A DNA stretch of 61,066 bases, from contig NZ_ONER01000003.1 in assembly GCF_900316895.1 (NCBI RefSeq), positions 1 through 61,066 of the forward strand, in the 5' to 3' direction. Shown here one piece after another: positions 53,113-60,650 of this stretch. This DNA comes from an uncultured Methanobrevibacter sp. GTDB lineage: Archaea; Methanobacteriota; Methanobacteria; Methanobacteriales; Methanobacteriaceae. Position 1 is the stretch's first letter. The number at the start of each line of letters is the position of its first letter. A program made the position numbers and the translations under genes. The notes under the pieces are model-generated. The model saw nothing but the letters and a program-made list of their open reading frames with translations. It did no database searches and was not told the DNA's origin.

Positions 53113-53781
53113 ATGAGTGATAAAGATAAGGTAAACACAGGTCATCATATTGAAGACAAGGAACTAATTAAAAATGCAAGAAAACCCGTTGGTGAGCTTG
53201 GCCATCAGATACTTGACAGGATGAACAAATCTCATGAAAGCATGGCCCAATGGGGTGTGACTCACTTTGATATTCAAAAGGACTCAAAAATCCTTGATAT
53301 CGGATGCGGCGGTGGAAGAAACATAGAAAGGTTTGCTGCACAGATATCCGATGAAGGAAGGGTTGTTGGAATAGACTACTCTGAGGTCAGCGTTGAAAAA
53401 TCCATTGAACTTAACACGGATGCCATTGACAAAGGCATCGTCAATGTGTTGCAGGGATCCGTTTCCGACATGCCTTTTTATGATGAAACATTTGACATAG
53501 TAACCGGATTTGAAACAATTTATTTCTGGCCGGACTTTATCAATGACCTGAAAGAAGTCAATAGGGTTTTAAAGAAAGGCGGTTTGGTATTTTTCTGTAA
53601 TGAAGCGGTCTATAGAGAAGGTGAAATGGAAAAATATGATGATTTAATTGAATTGCTGGATATGAAAATCTATTCAGAGGATGTTTTAAGGGAATCCCTT
53701 GAGAAAACAGGTTTCAAAGATTTTAAGGCATTTGTCAATGAAGAAAATGATTGGATTTGCATTACTGCAAGGAAAATCTAA
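53113..53781 (+). CDS. class I SAM-dependent methyltransferase
   Basis: A 222-residue UbiE/type-11 methyltransferase: KILDIGCGGGRNIERFAA (SAM loop), VVGIDYSEVSVEKS, GSVSDMPFYDETFDIVTGFETIYFWPD, VLKKGGLVFFCNE. The substrate is unknown. It starts 4 bases after tgtA with GTGATATT, so it may modify tRNA or a metabolite together with it. A longer frame into tgtA is a shadow. Confidence 0.87.
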   Translation: MSDKDKVNTGHHIEDKELIKNARKPVGELGHQILDRMNKSHESMAQWGVTHFDIQKDSKILDIGCGGGRNIERFAAQISDEGRVVGIDYSEVSVEKSIELNTDAIDKGIVNVLQGSVSDMPFYDETFDIVTGFETIYFWPDFINDLKEVNRVLKKGGLVFFCNEAVYREGEMEKYDDLIELLDMKIYSEDVLRESLEKTGFKDFKAFVNEENDWICITARKI

Positions 53782-53814
53782 TTTTTTTCTATTTTTTCAT
53801 GTTTCAGCGAAACA

Positions 53815-53826
53815 TTTATATATAAT
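53815..53826 (+). promoter_or_regulatory. tRNA-Gly promoter (TATA box)
   Basis: TTTATATATAAT inside AAACATTTATATATAAT. It lies about 45 bases before the first tRNA, which fits an archaeal start site near 53843. The identical string precedes the rps8e leader. Confidence 0.75.
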
Positions 53827-53859
53827 TAAAACATAAGTTTATTTGTTGTTAGTTTTTAT

Positions 53860-53933
53860 GCGCCGTTAGTCCAGTCTGGTTAAGATACTAGCCTGCCACG
53901 TTAGTGACCCGGGTTCAAGTCCCGGACGGCGCA
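53860..53933 (+). tRNA. tRNA-Gly (anticodon GCC)
   Basis: A 74-base cloverleaf: acceptor GCGCCGT/ACGGCGC with discriminator A, anticodon stem CTAGC/GTTAG around loop CTGCCAC (anticodon GCC), and T stem CCGGG/CCCGG with loop TTCAAGT. The 3' CCA is not encoded. First of a tandem pair. Confidence 0.96.
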
Positions 53934-53945
53934 CTTTTTACATAT

Positions 53946-54019
53946 GCAGTTGTGGTATAGTCTGGTTATTACTTGGGCCTTCCAAGCCTACAACCCGGGT
54001 TCGAATCCCGGCAACTGCA
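53946..54019 (+). tRNA. tRNA-Gly (anticodon TCC)
   Basis: A 74-base cloverleaf: acceptor GCAGTTG/CAACTGC with discriminator A, anticodon stem TGGGC/GCCTA around loop CTTCCAA (anticodon TCC), and T loop TTCGAAT. CCA is not encoded. It lies 12 bases after the first tRNA-Gly with no promoter between, so the two are cotranscribed. Confidence 0.96.
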
Positions 54020-54164
54020 TTCGAATTACTTATTGTTTTTTAAAATTCTTTTTTTGTTTAAATAATACTCCTTTTTTAGTTAATTTTATATAATAATAAG
54101 AATAAAATATTAATAATTAAATTGATTTTTAATTTAGTTCAAGATTATAATTTAAGGTGATTTA

Positions 54165-55202
54165 ATGGTAGGAATAGTAGGATATGGGGCACATGTGCCA
54201 TCATATAGAATAAAGGTAGAAGAAATCGCTAAAGTATGGGGAGATGACCCTGTTGCTTTATCAAATGGATTAGTCGTTAACGAAAAGTCCGTACCTTCTC
54301 CTGATGAAGACACTGCAACAATTGCAGTTACTGCTGCTAGATACGCTCTAGCAAGAGCTCAAATTGATCCGTCAAAAATCGGTGCTGTTTATGTTGGTTC
54401 CGAATCACATCCGTATGCAGTTAAACCGACTGCTTCCATTGTAGCTGAAGCGGTTTGTGCAACTCCAAAATTAACTGCTGCTGATTTGGAATTCGCATGT
54501 AAGGCAGGAACAGCAGGTATTCAAATGACTATGGGATTAGTTGAATCAGGCATGATTGAATATGGATTGGCTATTGGGGCAGATACCTCACAGGGTGCAC
54601 CTGGAGATGCTTTGGAATACACTGCATCTGCCGGAGGGGCAGCTTACATCATAGGTAAGGAAAATACAATAGCAGACATCAACCATACATGCAGTTTTAC
54701 AACAGACACTCCTGACTTTTACAGAAGGGAAGGTCAACCTTACCCATCTCACGGTGGACGTTTCACAGGTGAACCTGCTTACTTCAAGCATGTCTTAAGT
54801 GCAGCAAAAATGCTGTTTGAAGAAACAGATTCAAAACCTGAAGATTACGATTACGCATGTTTCCACCAGCCAAACGGTAAATTCTACTTGAGGGCTGGTA
54901 AGAAATTAGGATTCACATCCGAACAAATCAAGCAAGGATTATTGACTCCTACTATTGGAAACACTTACTCAGGTGCCGTGCCATTGGCATTATCCAATAT
55001 TTTGGATGTTGCAAAACCAGGAGATAACATATTTGTTATTTCATATGGATCCGGTGCCGGAAGTGACGGTTTTACAATAACTGTTAAAGATGAAATTGAA
55101 GAAAGAAGAGAATTAGCTCCAAAAACACAAAGTATCATTGATCAAAAAACCTATGTTGATTATGCTGTGTATGCTAAATTCAAAGGTAAAATTAAAATGT
55201 AA
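54165..55202 (+). CDS. hydroxymethylglutaryl-CoA synthase
   Basis: A 345-residue archaeal HMG-CoA synthase that joins acetyl-CoA and acetoacetyl-CoA for the mevalonate pathway: VGYGAHVPSYRI, nucleophile C112 (EFACKAGTAGIQ), YACFHQPNGKFYL (catalytic His), and GNTYSGAVPLAL. It pairs with the next gene (thiolase), and in archaea the two share an intermediate within one complex. GGTGATTTA precedes the ATG. Confidence 0.95.
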   Translation: MVGIVGYGAHVPSYRIKVEEIAKVWGDDPVALSNGLVVNEKSVPSPDEDTATIAVTAARYALARAQIDPSKIGAVYVGSESHPYAVKPTASIVAEAVCATPKLTAADLEFACKAGTAGIQMTMGLVESGMIEYGLAIGADTSQGAPGDALEYTASAGGAAYIIGKENTIADINHTCSFTTDTPDFYRREGQPYPSHGGRFTGEPAYFKHVLSAAKMLFEETDSKPEDYDYACFHQPNGKFYLRAGKKLGFTSEQIKQGLLTPTIGNTYSGAVPLALSNILDVAKPGDNIFVISYGSGAGSDGFTITVKDEIEERRELAPKTQSIIDQKTYVDYAVYAKFKGKIKM

Positions 55203-55214
55203 GGGGGCTTGAAT

Positions 55215-56372
55215 ATGAGAGATGTTGCGATTATCGGAGTTTCACAGACAAAATTTGGTGAATTATGGGATTCCTCATTTAGGGATTTAATTGCTGAAGC
55301 TGGTTTAAAAGCTATAATAGATGCAGATATTGGTGGTGACGACATTGAAGCAATGTTTGTTGGAAACATGTCTTCTGGACTATTTGTTGAACAGGAACAC
55401 ATTGCAGCACTTATTTCCGACCACGTAGGTCTTAATCCAATTCCAACCACAAGAGTAGAAGCTGCTTGTGCATCAGGAGGTTTGGCATTAAGGCAGGGAA
55501 TCATGGCAGTTGCATCAGGTTTCCATGATGTTGTAATTTCTGCAGGTGTTGAAAAGATGACTGATGTAGTGGACGCTACTCCAGCTATTGCTACAGCATC
55601 AGATCAGGAATGGGAAGCTCAACAAGGGGCAACTTTCCCATCATTATATGCAATGATTGCAAAAAGGCACATGTACGAATATGGAACCACCCGTGAACAA
55701 TTGGCACAGTTTTCAGTTGTAAACCACAAGAACGCATCCAAAAACCCAAATGCACAATTCCCATTTGAAGTTACCGTTGATAAAGTAATCAATTCAACAA
55801 TGGTTGCAGACCCATTAACACTTCTTGACTGTTCCCCTGTAACTGACGGAGCAGCAGCAGTTGTAATGGTTCCTGCTGAAGACGCTAAAAAGTACACTGA
55901 CACTCCAATTTATGTAAAGGCTTCTGCACAAGCTTCTGGAACTATGACATTACACGACAGAAAAGATATCACTACCATTGAATCCACAAAAGTTGCATCC
56001 AGAAAAGCTTATGAAATGGCAGGAGTTACTGTAAAAGACATTGACTTGACTGAAGTTCACGACTGTTTCTCCATCAACGGACTTTTAGCAGTTGAAGACT
56101 TAGGATTTGCCGAAAAAGGAAAAGGAGGAATAGCTATCGAAGAAGGACAAACCGAAATTGATGGTGATTTCCCAATCAACACTTCCGGTGGTCTTAAGGC
56201 ACGTGGACACCCATTAGGTGCTACAGGTATTGCTCAGGCTGCGGAAGTCGTTTGGCAACTCAGAGGAGAAGCCGGTGGACGTCAAGTGGACGGTGCAGAA
56301 ATCGGTATGACCCATAACATCGGTGGTACCGGTGGTACTGCAGCTGTACACATTTTCGGAAGAGATTTATAA
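55215..56372 (+). CDS. archaeal acetoacetyl-CoA thiolase
   Basis: A 385-residue thiolase (SCP-x-like archaeal type): nucleophile C85 in VEAACASGGLALRQG, then TEVHDCFS and KARGHPLGATGIAQ (catalytic His region). It makes acetoacetyl-CoA for the upstream HMG-CoA synthase. The start at 55215 follows GGGGG by 7 bases; a TTG at 55209 is rejected. The DUF35 gene that often follows in archaea is not here; a DUF1848 gene comes instead. Confidence 0.93.
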   Translation: MRDVAIIGVSQTKFGELWDSSFRDLIAEAGLKAIIDADIGGDDIEAMFVGNMSSGLFVEQEHIAALISDHVGLNPIPTTRVEAACASGGLALRQGIMAVASGFHDVVISAGVEKMTDVVDATPAIATASDQEWEAQQGATFPSLYAMIAKRHMYEYGTTREQLAQFSVVNHKNASKNPNAQFPFEVTVDKVINSTMVADPLTLLDCSPVTDGAAAVVMVPAEDAKKYTDTPIYVKASAQASGTMTLHDRKDITTIESTKVASRKAYEMAGVTVKDIDLTEVHDCFSINGLLAVEDLGFAEKGKGGIAIEEGQTEIDGDFPINTSGGLKARGHPLGATGIAQAAEVVWQLRGEAGGRQVDGAEIGMTHNIGGTGGTAAVHIFGRDL

Positions 56373-56396
56373 ATCTCTTTTACTTTTTCTTTTTTT
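56361..56396 (+). terminator. terminator of the thiolase, running into the DUF1848 start
   Basis: A perfect palindrome, AGAGATTTATAAATCTCT (56361-56378), overlapping the stop codon, then a T-rich run whose last T directly precedes the ATG at 56397. Confidence 0.7.
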
Positions 56397-57305
56397 ATGA
56401 TACTCAATACAGGCACAAGGACTGACATTCCAGCTTTTTTTTCTAAATGGTTCCTGAACAGGATCGAGGAGGGTTTTGTTCTAAGCAAGAACCCATACAA
56501 CAATCAGATTTATAAGTATAATTTCAATCCTAAGACTATAGATGTCATGTGCTTCTGCTCTAAAAATCCAAAGCCGTTGGTAAAGAATTTGGATAAGCTT
56601 TCAGATTACAGGCAATTCTGGTTTACAACGATAAATCCTTATGATAAAGATATAGAAGTTAATGTTCCCGATTACAGAAAGGTTATAAAAACATTTAAAG
56701 AATTGTCTGAGATTGTAGGAATCAATGCCGTGTCCTGGAGATATGATCCAATTTTCATAACTGAAAAGTACAATCTTGATTTTCACATTGAAAAGTTTGA
56801 TGAAATGGCATCAGAACTGCACGAATACACTTCCGACTGTACAATCAGCTTCATTGATTTGTATCAGAAGGTTTTGAGGAATTTTCCCGAAGCCCGTGAG
56901 GTTACAACTGAGGAACGGTTAATCATTGGGGAGAATTTTGCAAGTATTGCCGATGAGTATGGCATTCAGATGAAAACCTGTGTTGAGGGTACATTGCTTG
57001 ACCAATTCGGTTTTGACTCAACAGGATGCATGACCCAGCAGGTGCTGGAAAAAGCTATTGGAAATAATCTAAAAGTCCCTAAAGGAAAATACCATAATCG
57101 TGAATGCAACTGTTTAATGGGAAGGGATATTGGATTATATAACACTTGCATGCATGGATGCAGATATTGCTATGCCAACAGCAACATGAAGCTGGTCAAA
57201 AGGAACCAGAAGTTGCATAATCCGGATTCACCGTTGCTGATTGGTGATGTGAAAGATGATGATGTTGTAAAAACTTCATTTTTAATGTTTAAGTTAATAA
57301 AATAA
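56397..57305 (+). CDS. DUF1848 family protein
   Basis: A 302-residue protein with the DUF1848 start NTGTRTDIPAFFSKWFLNRI, CFCSKNPKPL, and NAVSWRYDPIFIT. Its C-terminal cysteine cluster, ECNCLMGRDIGLYNTCMHGCRYCYAN, looks like an iron-sulfur site. Function unknown. The ATG sits right after a terminator T tract with no ribosome binding site, so expression probably needs read-through or a leaderless start. After DVVK (57261-57272) its last 10 residues differ from the tail kept in a decayed copy at 58721. Confidence 0.82.
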   Translation: MILNTGTRTDIPAFFSKWFLNRIEEGFVLSKNPYNNQIYKYNFNPKTIDVMCFCSKNPKPLVKNLDKLSDYRQFWFTTINPYDKDIEVNVPDYRKVIKTFKELSEIVGINAVSWRYDPIFITEKYNLDFHIEKFDEMASELHEYTSDCTISFIDLYQKVLRNFPEAREVTTEERLIIGENFASIADEYGIQMKTCVEGTLLDQFGFDSTGCMTQQVLEKAIGNNLKVPKGKYHNRECNCLMGRDIGLYNTCMHGCRYCYANSNMKLVKRNQKLHNPDSPLLIGDVKDDDVVKTSFLMFKLIK

Positions 57306-57318
57306 TTATATTAAATAA

Positions 57319-57774
57319 TTATAATTCTTTTTTCATATAAATGACATCGTCCATTGGATTATTGTAATATGGTTTGCATTCTATAAATCCATGTTTTTTG
57401 TAAAGTGAAATGGCAGGTTTCAAGGGGGCGATGGTATCTAGTACCATTTCTTTAAATCCATTGTTCTGTGCTCTTTTGATTATTTCAGAAACCAAAATGT
57501 CTCCCAAATGCTTTCCTCGGGCTTCGGGTTTGATGTAGAGTCTTTTCATCTCACAGGTGTTATTATCATGTCTGTGATATGCAACCATACCCAAAACATT
57601 TTCATCTTCAAGGGCAACTATCAACTCGCCATTTGGTGGGAAATATTTATCTTCTAATGAATTTAATTCATCATCCAATCCCTGAAACGACAGATCCCTA
57701 TTTAAACGATTAGTGTATTCAATAATAAGTTCCCTGACCTCAGCTATGTATTCATCACCATTTTCAATTATCAT
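57319..57774 (-). CDS. GNAT family N-acetyltransferase
   Basis: A 151-residue GNAT: VALEDENVLGMVAYHRHDNNTCEMKRLYIKPEARGKHLGDILVSEII (acetyl-CoA loop with ARGKHLG), then LDTIAPLKPAISLYKKHGFIEC. Substrate unknown. It converges with the DUF1848 gene, 13 bases between ends. Confidence 0.88.
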   Translation of the reverse strand: MIIENGDEYIAEVRELIIEYTNRLNRDLSFQGLDDELNSLEDKYFPPNGELIVALEDENVLGMVAYHRHDNNTCEMKRLYIKPEARGKHLGDILVSEIIKRAQNNGFKEMVLDTIAPLKPAISLYKKHGFIECKPYYNNPMDDVIYMKKEL

Positions 57775-58020
57775 TATTTCACTCTTTATTGTATAGTAAT
57801 GTTTTTGTATTTAATCTTTATAAGCTATTCTTTGATACAATTTGAACAGGGGTTATGACTTGCTACACTTACTTCAATGCAATGTATTTAGTTTTGAAAT
57901 TTAGATATTGTGTTAGTGTTGTTTTAAAAATAGATAATGGAGAACGGAATAAATTGAATATTCATTTCTATTTGATTTTATCAGTATTTAATGTAAAAAT
58001 TGGTATTATTAAATAATAAT

Positions 58021-58404
58021 TTAATTGATTTTAAAAATTGTTTCATATTCATTTAATAATTCTTCTTTTTGTTTTTCAGATAGATTTCCGCTGTTTACCT
58101 CGTTGAGGCCGTATTCCAGCATATTATAGAGAATTTTGTTTAGGTTGAATCCTTTTTGTGTTAGTGAATATTCAGTTTTGATGTCATTTTCAAAAACTTC
58201 TTTTGTTATTAACTCATTATCCTCCATGAATTTGAGTGTGTCTGTCAGTACTCTGTTGCTCAATGTTTTTTCTTCTAAAAATTCGCTGAATTGCTTTTTT
58301 CCTAAAAATATGTCTCTGATGATAAATATCACCCATTTTTTGGATATCAATTTCAATGTATCATCTATGGGGCAATTGTCATCGTAATCTTTAATTTTTT
58401 TCAT
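58021..58404 (-). CDS. HxlR family transcriptional regulator
   Basis: A 127-residue HxlR-type winged helix: NCPIDDTLKLISKKWVIFIIRDIFLGKKQFSEFLEEKTLSNRVLTDTLKFMEDNELI. The early Cys is typical of redox- or aldehyde-sensing members. It has no clear ribosome binding site. The palindrome TAACATTTGTTA at 58447-58458 overlaps its TATA region. Possible targets are itself, the MATE gene, or the palindrome genes at 2.7-10.4 kb (inference). Confidence 0.85.
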   Translation of the reverse strand: MKKIKDYDDNCPIDDTLKLISKKWVIFIIRDIFLGKKQFSEFLEEKTLSNRVLTDTLKFMEDNELITKEVFENDIKTEYSLTQKGFNLNKILYNMLEYGLNEVNSGNLSEKQKEELLNEYETIFKIN

Positions 58405-58446
58405 CTTTTTGACCTATTGTGAGTTTTTCCTTAAAAGCATTGTATA

Positions 58447-58458
58447 TAACATTTGTTA
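58447..58458. promoter_or_regulatory. palindrome TAACATTTGTTA between HxlR and a truncated marker-8 gene
   Basis: Arms TAACA/TGTTA with the same two-base centre spacing as TAACAATTGTTA upstream of fdhD. It lies 43 bases before the HxlR start and 13 before the truncated plus-strand gene. Confidence 0.5.
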
Positions 58459-58470
58459 TCTGGTGATTGT

Positions 58471-58557
58471 ATGAATGACAGACATGTAATTGAAGCATTA
58501 GGAAAAGCTGAAGTCGTAATAGAAAACGGGAAAATAACATACATCGGAGAACTTTAA
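58471..58557 (+). pseudogene. truncated start of a methanogenesis marker protein 8 (DUF2099) gene
   Basis: After GGTGATTGT an ATG opens 28 codons reading MNDRHVIEALGKAEVVIENG and on to IGEL, then TAA. This looks like the N-terminus of methanogenesis marker 8 proteins (from memory of the family), which are several hundred residues long. The rest is missing. The site and start are intact, so this is a 5' fragment left by deletion or duplication. Confidence 0.55.
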
Positions 58558-58720
58558 CTTCAGATTAAATGATAAATTTGTTTGTCAATTGATGGAACTG
58601 GGTTGATTTACTTATGAAACAAAATTCATAAAAATAGTAGTAGATAATTCACCTACTTTTCAAGCATTATTCGTTCGTAATGAATGAAATAAAAAATCAA
58701 AAAAGCAGTAGATAATTTCT

Positions 58721-58877
58721 ATACTGTTACGCCAACAGCAACATGAAGCTGGTTAAAAGGAACCAGAAGTTGCATAATCCAGATTCGCCATTGCTGATTG
58801 GTGATGTTAGAGAGGGTGATGTTGTAAAAGAGGTCAATGAACCTAGCTTTATTGATGCACAAACTACCTTATTTTAA
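58721..58877 (+). pseudogene. 3' remnant of a second DUF1848 gene
   Basis: 58721-58829 matches 57164-57272 inside the intact DUF1848 gene at roughly 90 percent by eye (YANSNMKLVKRNQKLHNPDS region). It then continues with its own tail, DVVKEVNEPSFIDAQTTLF, to a TAA at 58875-58877. No 5' part is present. It lies upstream of the MATE gene. Confidence 0.8.
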
Positions 58878-59125
58878 TTTTATCGCAATGTTTTTATAAT
58901 GTGAATGTCAAAAATATTATTACAATTTTAGGATTTGAATATTATGTGTGTATGTGTAGTAGCATCCCCAATTAGATTATAAATAACTTTTTTTTAGGAT
59001 TAAACTATCAGAATTTTAGTTTACATTAGCTTATGCTATCTTACATTTAACTAATTTTTTCCAGGGTAGTTTCAAAATTTAAACATTTTTATTTGATAAT
59101 TTAATTTAATTGGAGATAATCTACT

Positions 59126-60490
59126 ATGAAACGTAATGAAACACAAGGAGTAAATTTACTTAGAGGAAATCCGAAAGAAGCCGTTAAAAAGTTGGCATTG
59201 CCGTTGATGCTGTCAATGATGGTAATTTCATTATACAACATCATCGATTCATTTTGGGTTGCAGGCCTTGGTGCAGACCAGCTTGCAGCTGTTGGTTTTG
59301 TAATACCTTTGGAATTTTTAATAATAAGCATTGGAACAAGTCTTGGTGCAGGTATCACATCTGTTGTGTCAAAATACATCGGCGAGAAAAATGACAAGAT
59401 GGCGGATAATGCAGCAACACATTCAGTTTTACTAACAATACTTGCATCCATTATCGTTACAGTGATTTTTACAGTATTTGCAAGGGAATTGCTGATGTGT
59501 GTAGGCGGGCGTGGTGTAGCTCTAGATTACGCTATGCAATACGGACATATCTACTTTTTAGCAAGCATATTTGTGGTAATGCCTAATGCATTATATGGTC
59601 TTTTAAGATCTGAGGGTGACACTAAAAGAACAATGTATGTTATGGTATTGTGTGCCGTTGTCAATATGGTTCTAGATCCGATATTCATTTATACATTAAA
59701 CATGGGAATGTTTGGGGCAGCATTATCCACAATCATTTCCTTAGCCATTGTTTTAGCAATAATCATCTATTGGATTTACATCAAAAAGGACACTTATCTA
59801 AAACCTACAATAAGCAATTTTCAATATGATAAAGAAATTATAATTGATATCTTGAAGGTTGCTGTTCCTGGAATTTGTGAAATGATTTTCATAACTTTCA
59901 TAACTGCAGTCATGCATTTCATAATTCTTGAGGTGTCAACCACAGATTCAATCGCTGTTTTTGAAAACGGCTGGAGAATGATAACTCTTGCAACCGAACC
60001 GATGATGGCAATATCAACTGCATTGATATCAATTGTGGCTGCAAATTATGGGGCTCGGAATTATAAAAACATTAAGGTTGCCTATGATTATTCAATGAAG
60101 TTTGGAACACTGCTTGGAATCGCTGCATTGATAATCTTTTTAGTTTTCGCTCCGCAAATTGCATATATCTTTTCATACGGTGAAACAAGTATGAGATTAT
60201 TGGACCCGACAATAACCTTCTTCCACATTTTCGCATGGTTCTTTATAGTCTTTCCTGGAGGAGTCATTTCAACTTATGTCTTCCAAGGTCTTGGTAAGGG
60301 AACACATTCCCTGATTTTTACAATTATCCGGGAAGCGATATGCGCAACATTTTTCTCAGTACTATTTGGAATCATCATGGGGTGGGGAATAAATGGTGTA
60401 TGGTTTGGAATATTGGTTGGATATACAATTGGTGGATTAATAGCTATTGTCTATGCAAGCAGTTACCTTAAAAACTTAAGTAATACTTAG
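59126..60490 (+). CDS. MATE family efflux transporter
   Basis: A 454-residue, 12-helix MATE exporter: NPKEAVKKLALPLMLSMMVISLYNIIDSFWVAGLG, the helix 4-5 VVMPNALYGLLRSEGDTKRTMYVM region, and PLMAISTALI-like PMMAISTALISIVAANYGAR in the second half. It expels drugs or metabolites by Na+ or H+ exchange. A GGAGATAATC site precedes it. Remnants of a DUF1848 gene flank it on both sides, so the gene sits at a rearranged spot. Terminator stem GATAATC/GATTATC at 60491-60510. Confidence 0.92.
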   Translation: MKRNETQGVNLLRGNPKEAVKKLALPLMLSMMVISLYNIIDSFWVAGLGADQLAAVGFVIPLEFLIISIGTSLGAGITSVVSKYIGEKNDKMADNAATHSVLLTILASIIVTVIFTVFARELLMCVGGRGVALDYAMQYGHIYFLASIFVVMPNALYGLLRSEGDTKRTMYVMVLCAVVNMVLDPIFIYTLNMGMFGAALSTIISLAIVLAIIIYWIYIKKDTYLKPTISNFQYDKEIIIDILKVAVPGICEMIFITFITAVMHFIILEVSTTDSIAVFENGWRMITLATEPMMAISTALISIVAANYGARNYKNIKVAYDYSMKFGTLLGIAALIIFLVFAPQIAYIFSYGETSMRLLDPTITFFHIFAWFFIVFPGGVISTYVFQGLGKGTHSLIFTIIREAICATFFSVLFGIIMGWGINGVWFGILVGYTIGGLIAIVYASSYLKNLSNT

Positions 60491-60520
60491 GATAATCTTT
60501 TTTGATTATCTTTTTCTATT
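60491..60520 (+). terminator. terminator of the MATE gene
   Basis: Stem GATAATC / GATTATC (60491-60497 and 60504-60510) with a T6 loop, followed by a T-rich tract. Confidence 0.65.
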
Positions 60521-60577
60521 TTTTTTGAGATGGGTTTTCAATTAAATATTGATTAACCTAATTGTCATTAATGATTT

Positions 60578-60639
60578 GTGATGTTGTAAAAGAAGTTTCA
60601 GAGCCAATCTATATTGATTTACAACAAAAATTATTTTAA
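60578..60639 (+). pseudogene. third DUF1848 3' remnant
   Basis: 62 bases aligning gap-free with 58816-58877. The tail DVVKEVSEPIYIDLQQKLF and its TAA correspond to DVVKEVNEPSFIDAQTTLF in the copy upstream of MATE. Similarity begins exactly at the shared TGATGTTGTAAAA. Confidence 0.7.
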
Positions 60640-60650
60640 ACTAAATTATA

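Noticed and set aside
58944..58985. Short frame starting MCVCVVASP before the MATE gene
   Set aside because: Only about a dozen codons, no ribosome binding site and no recognised relative.
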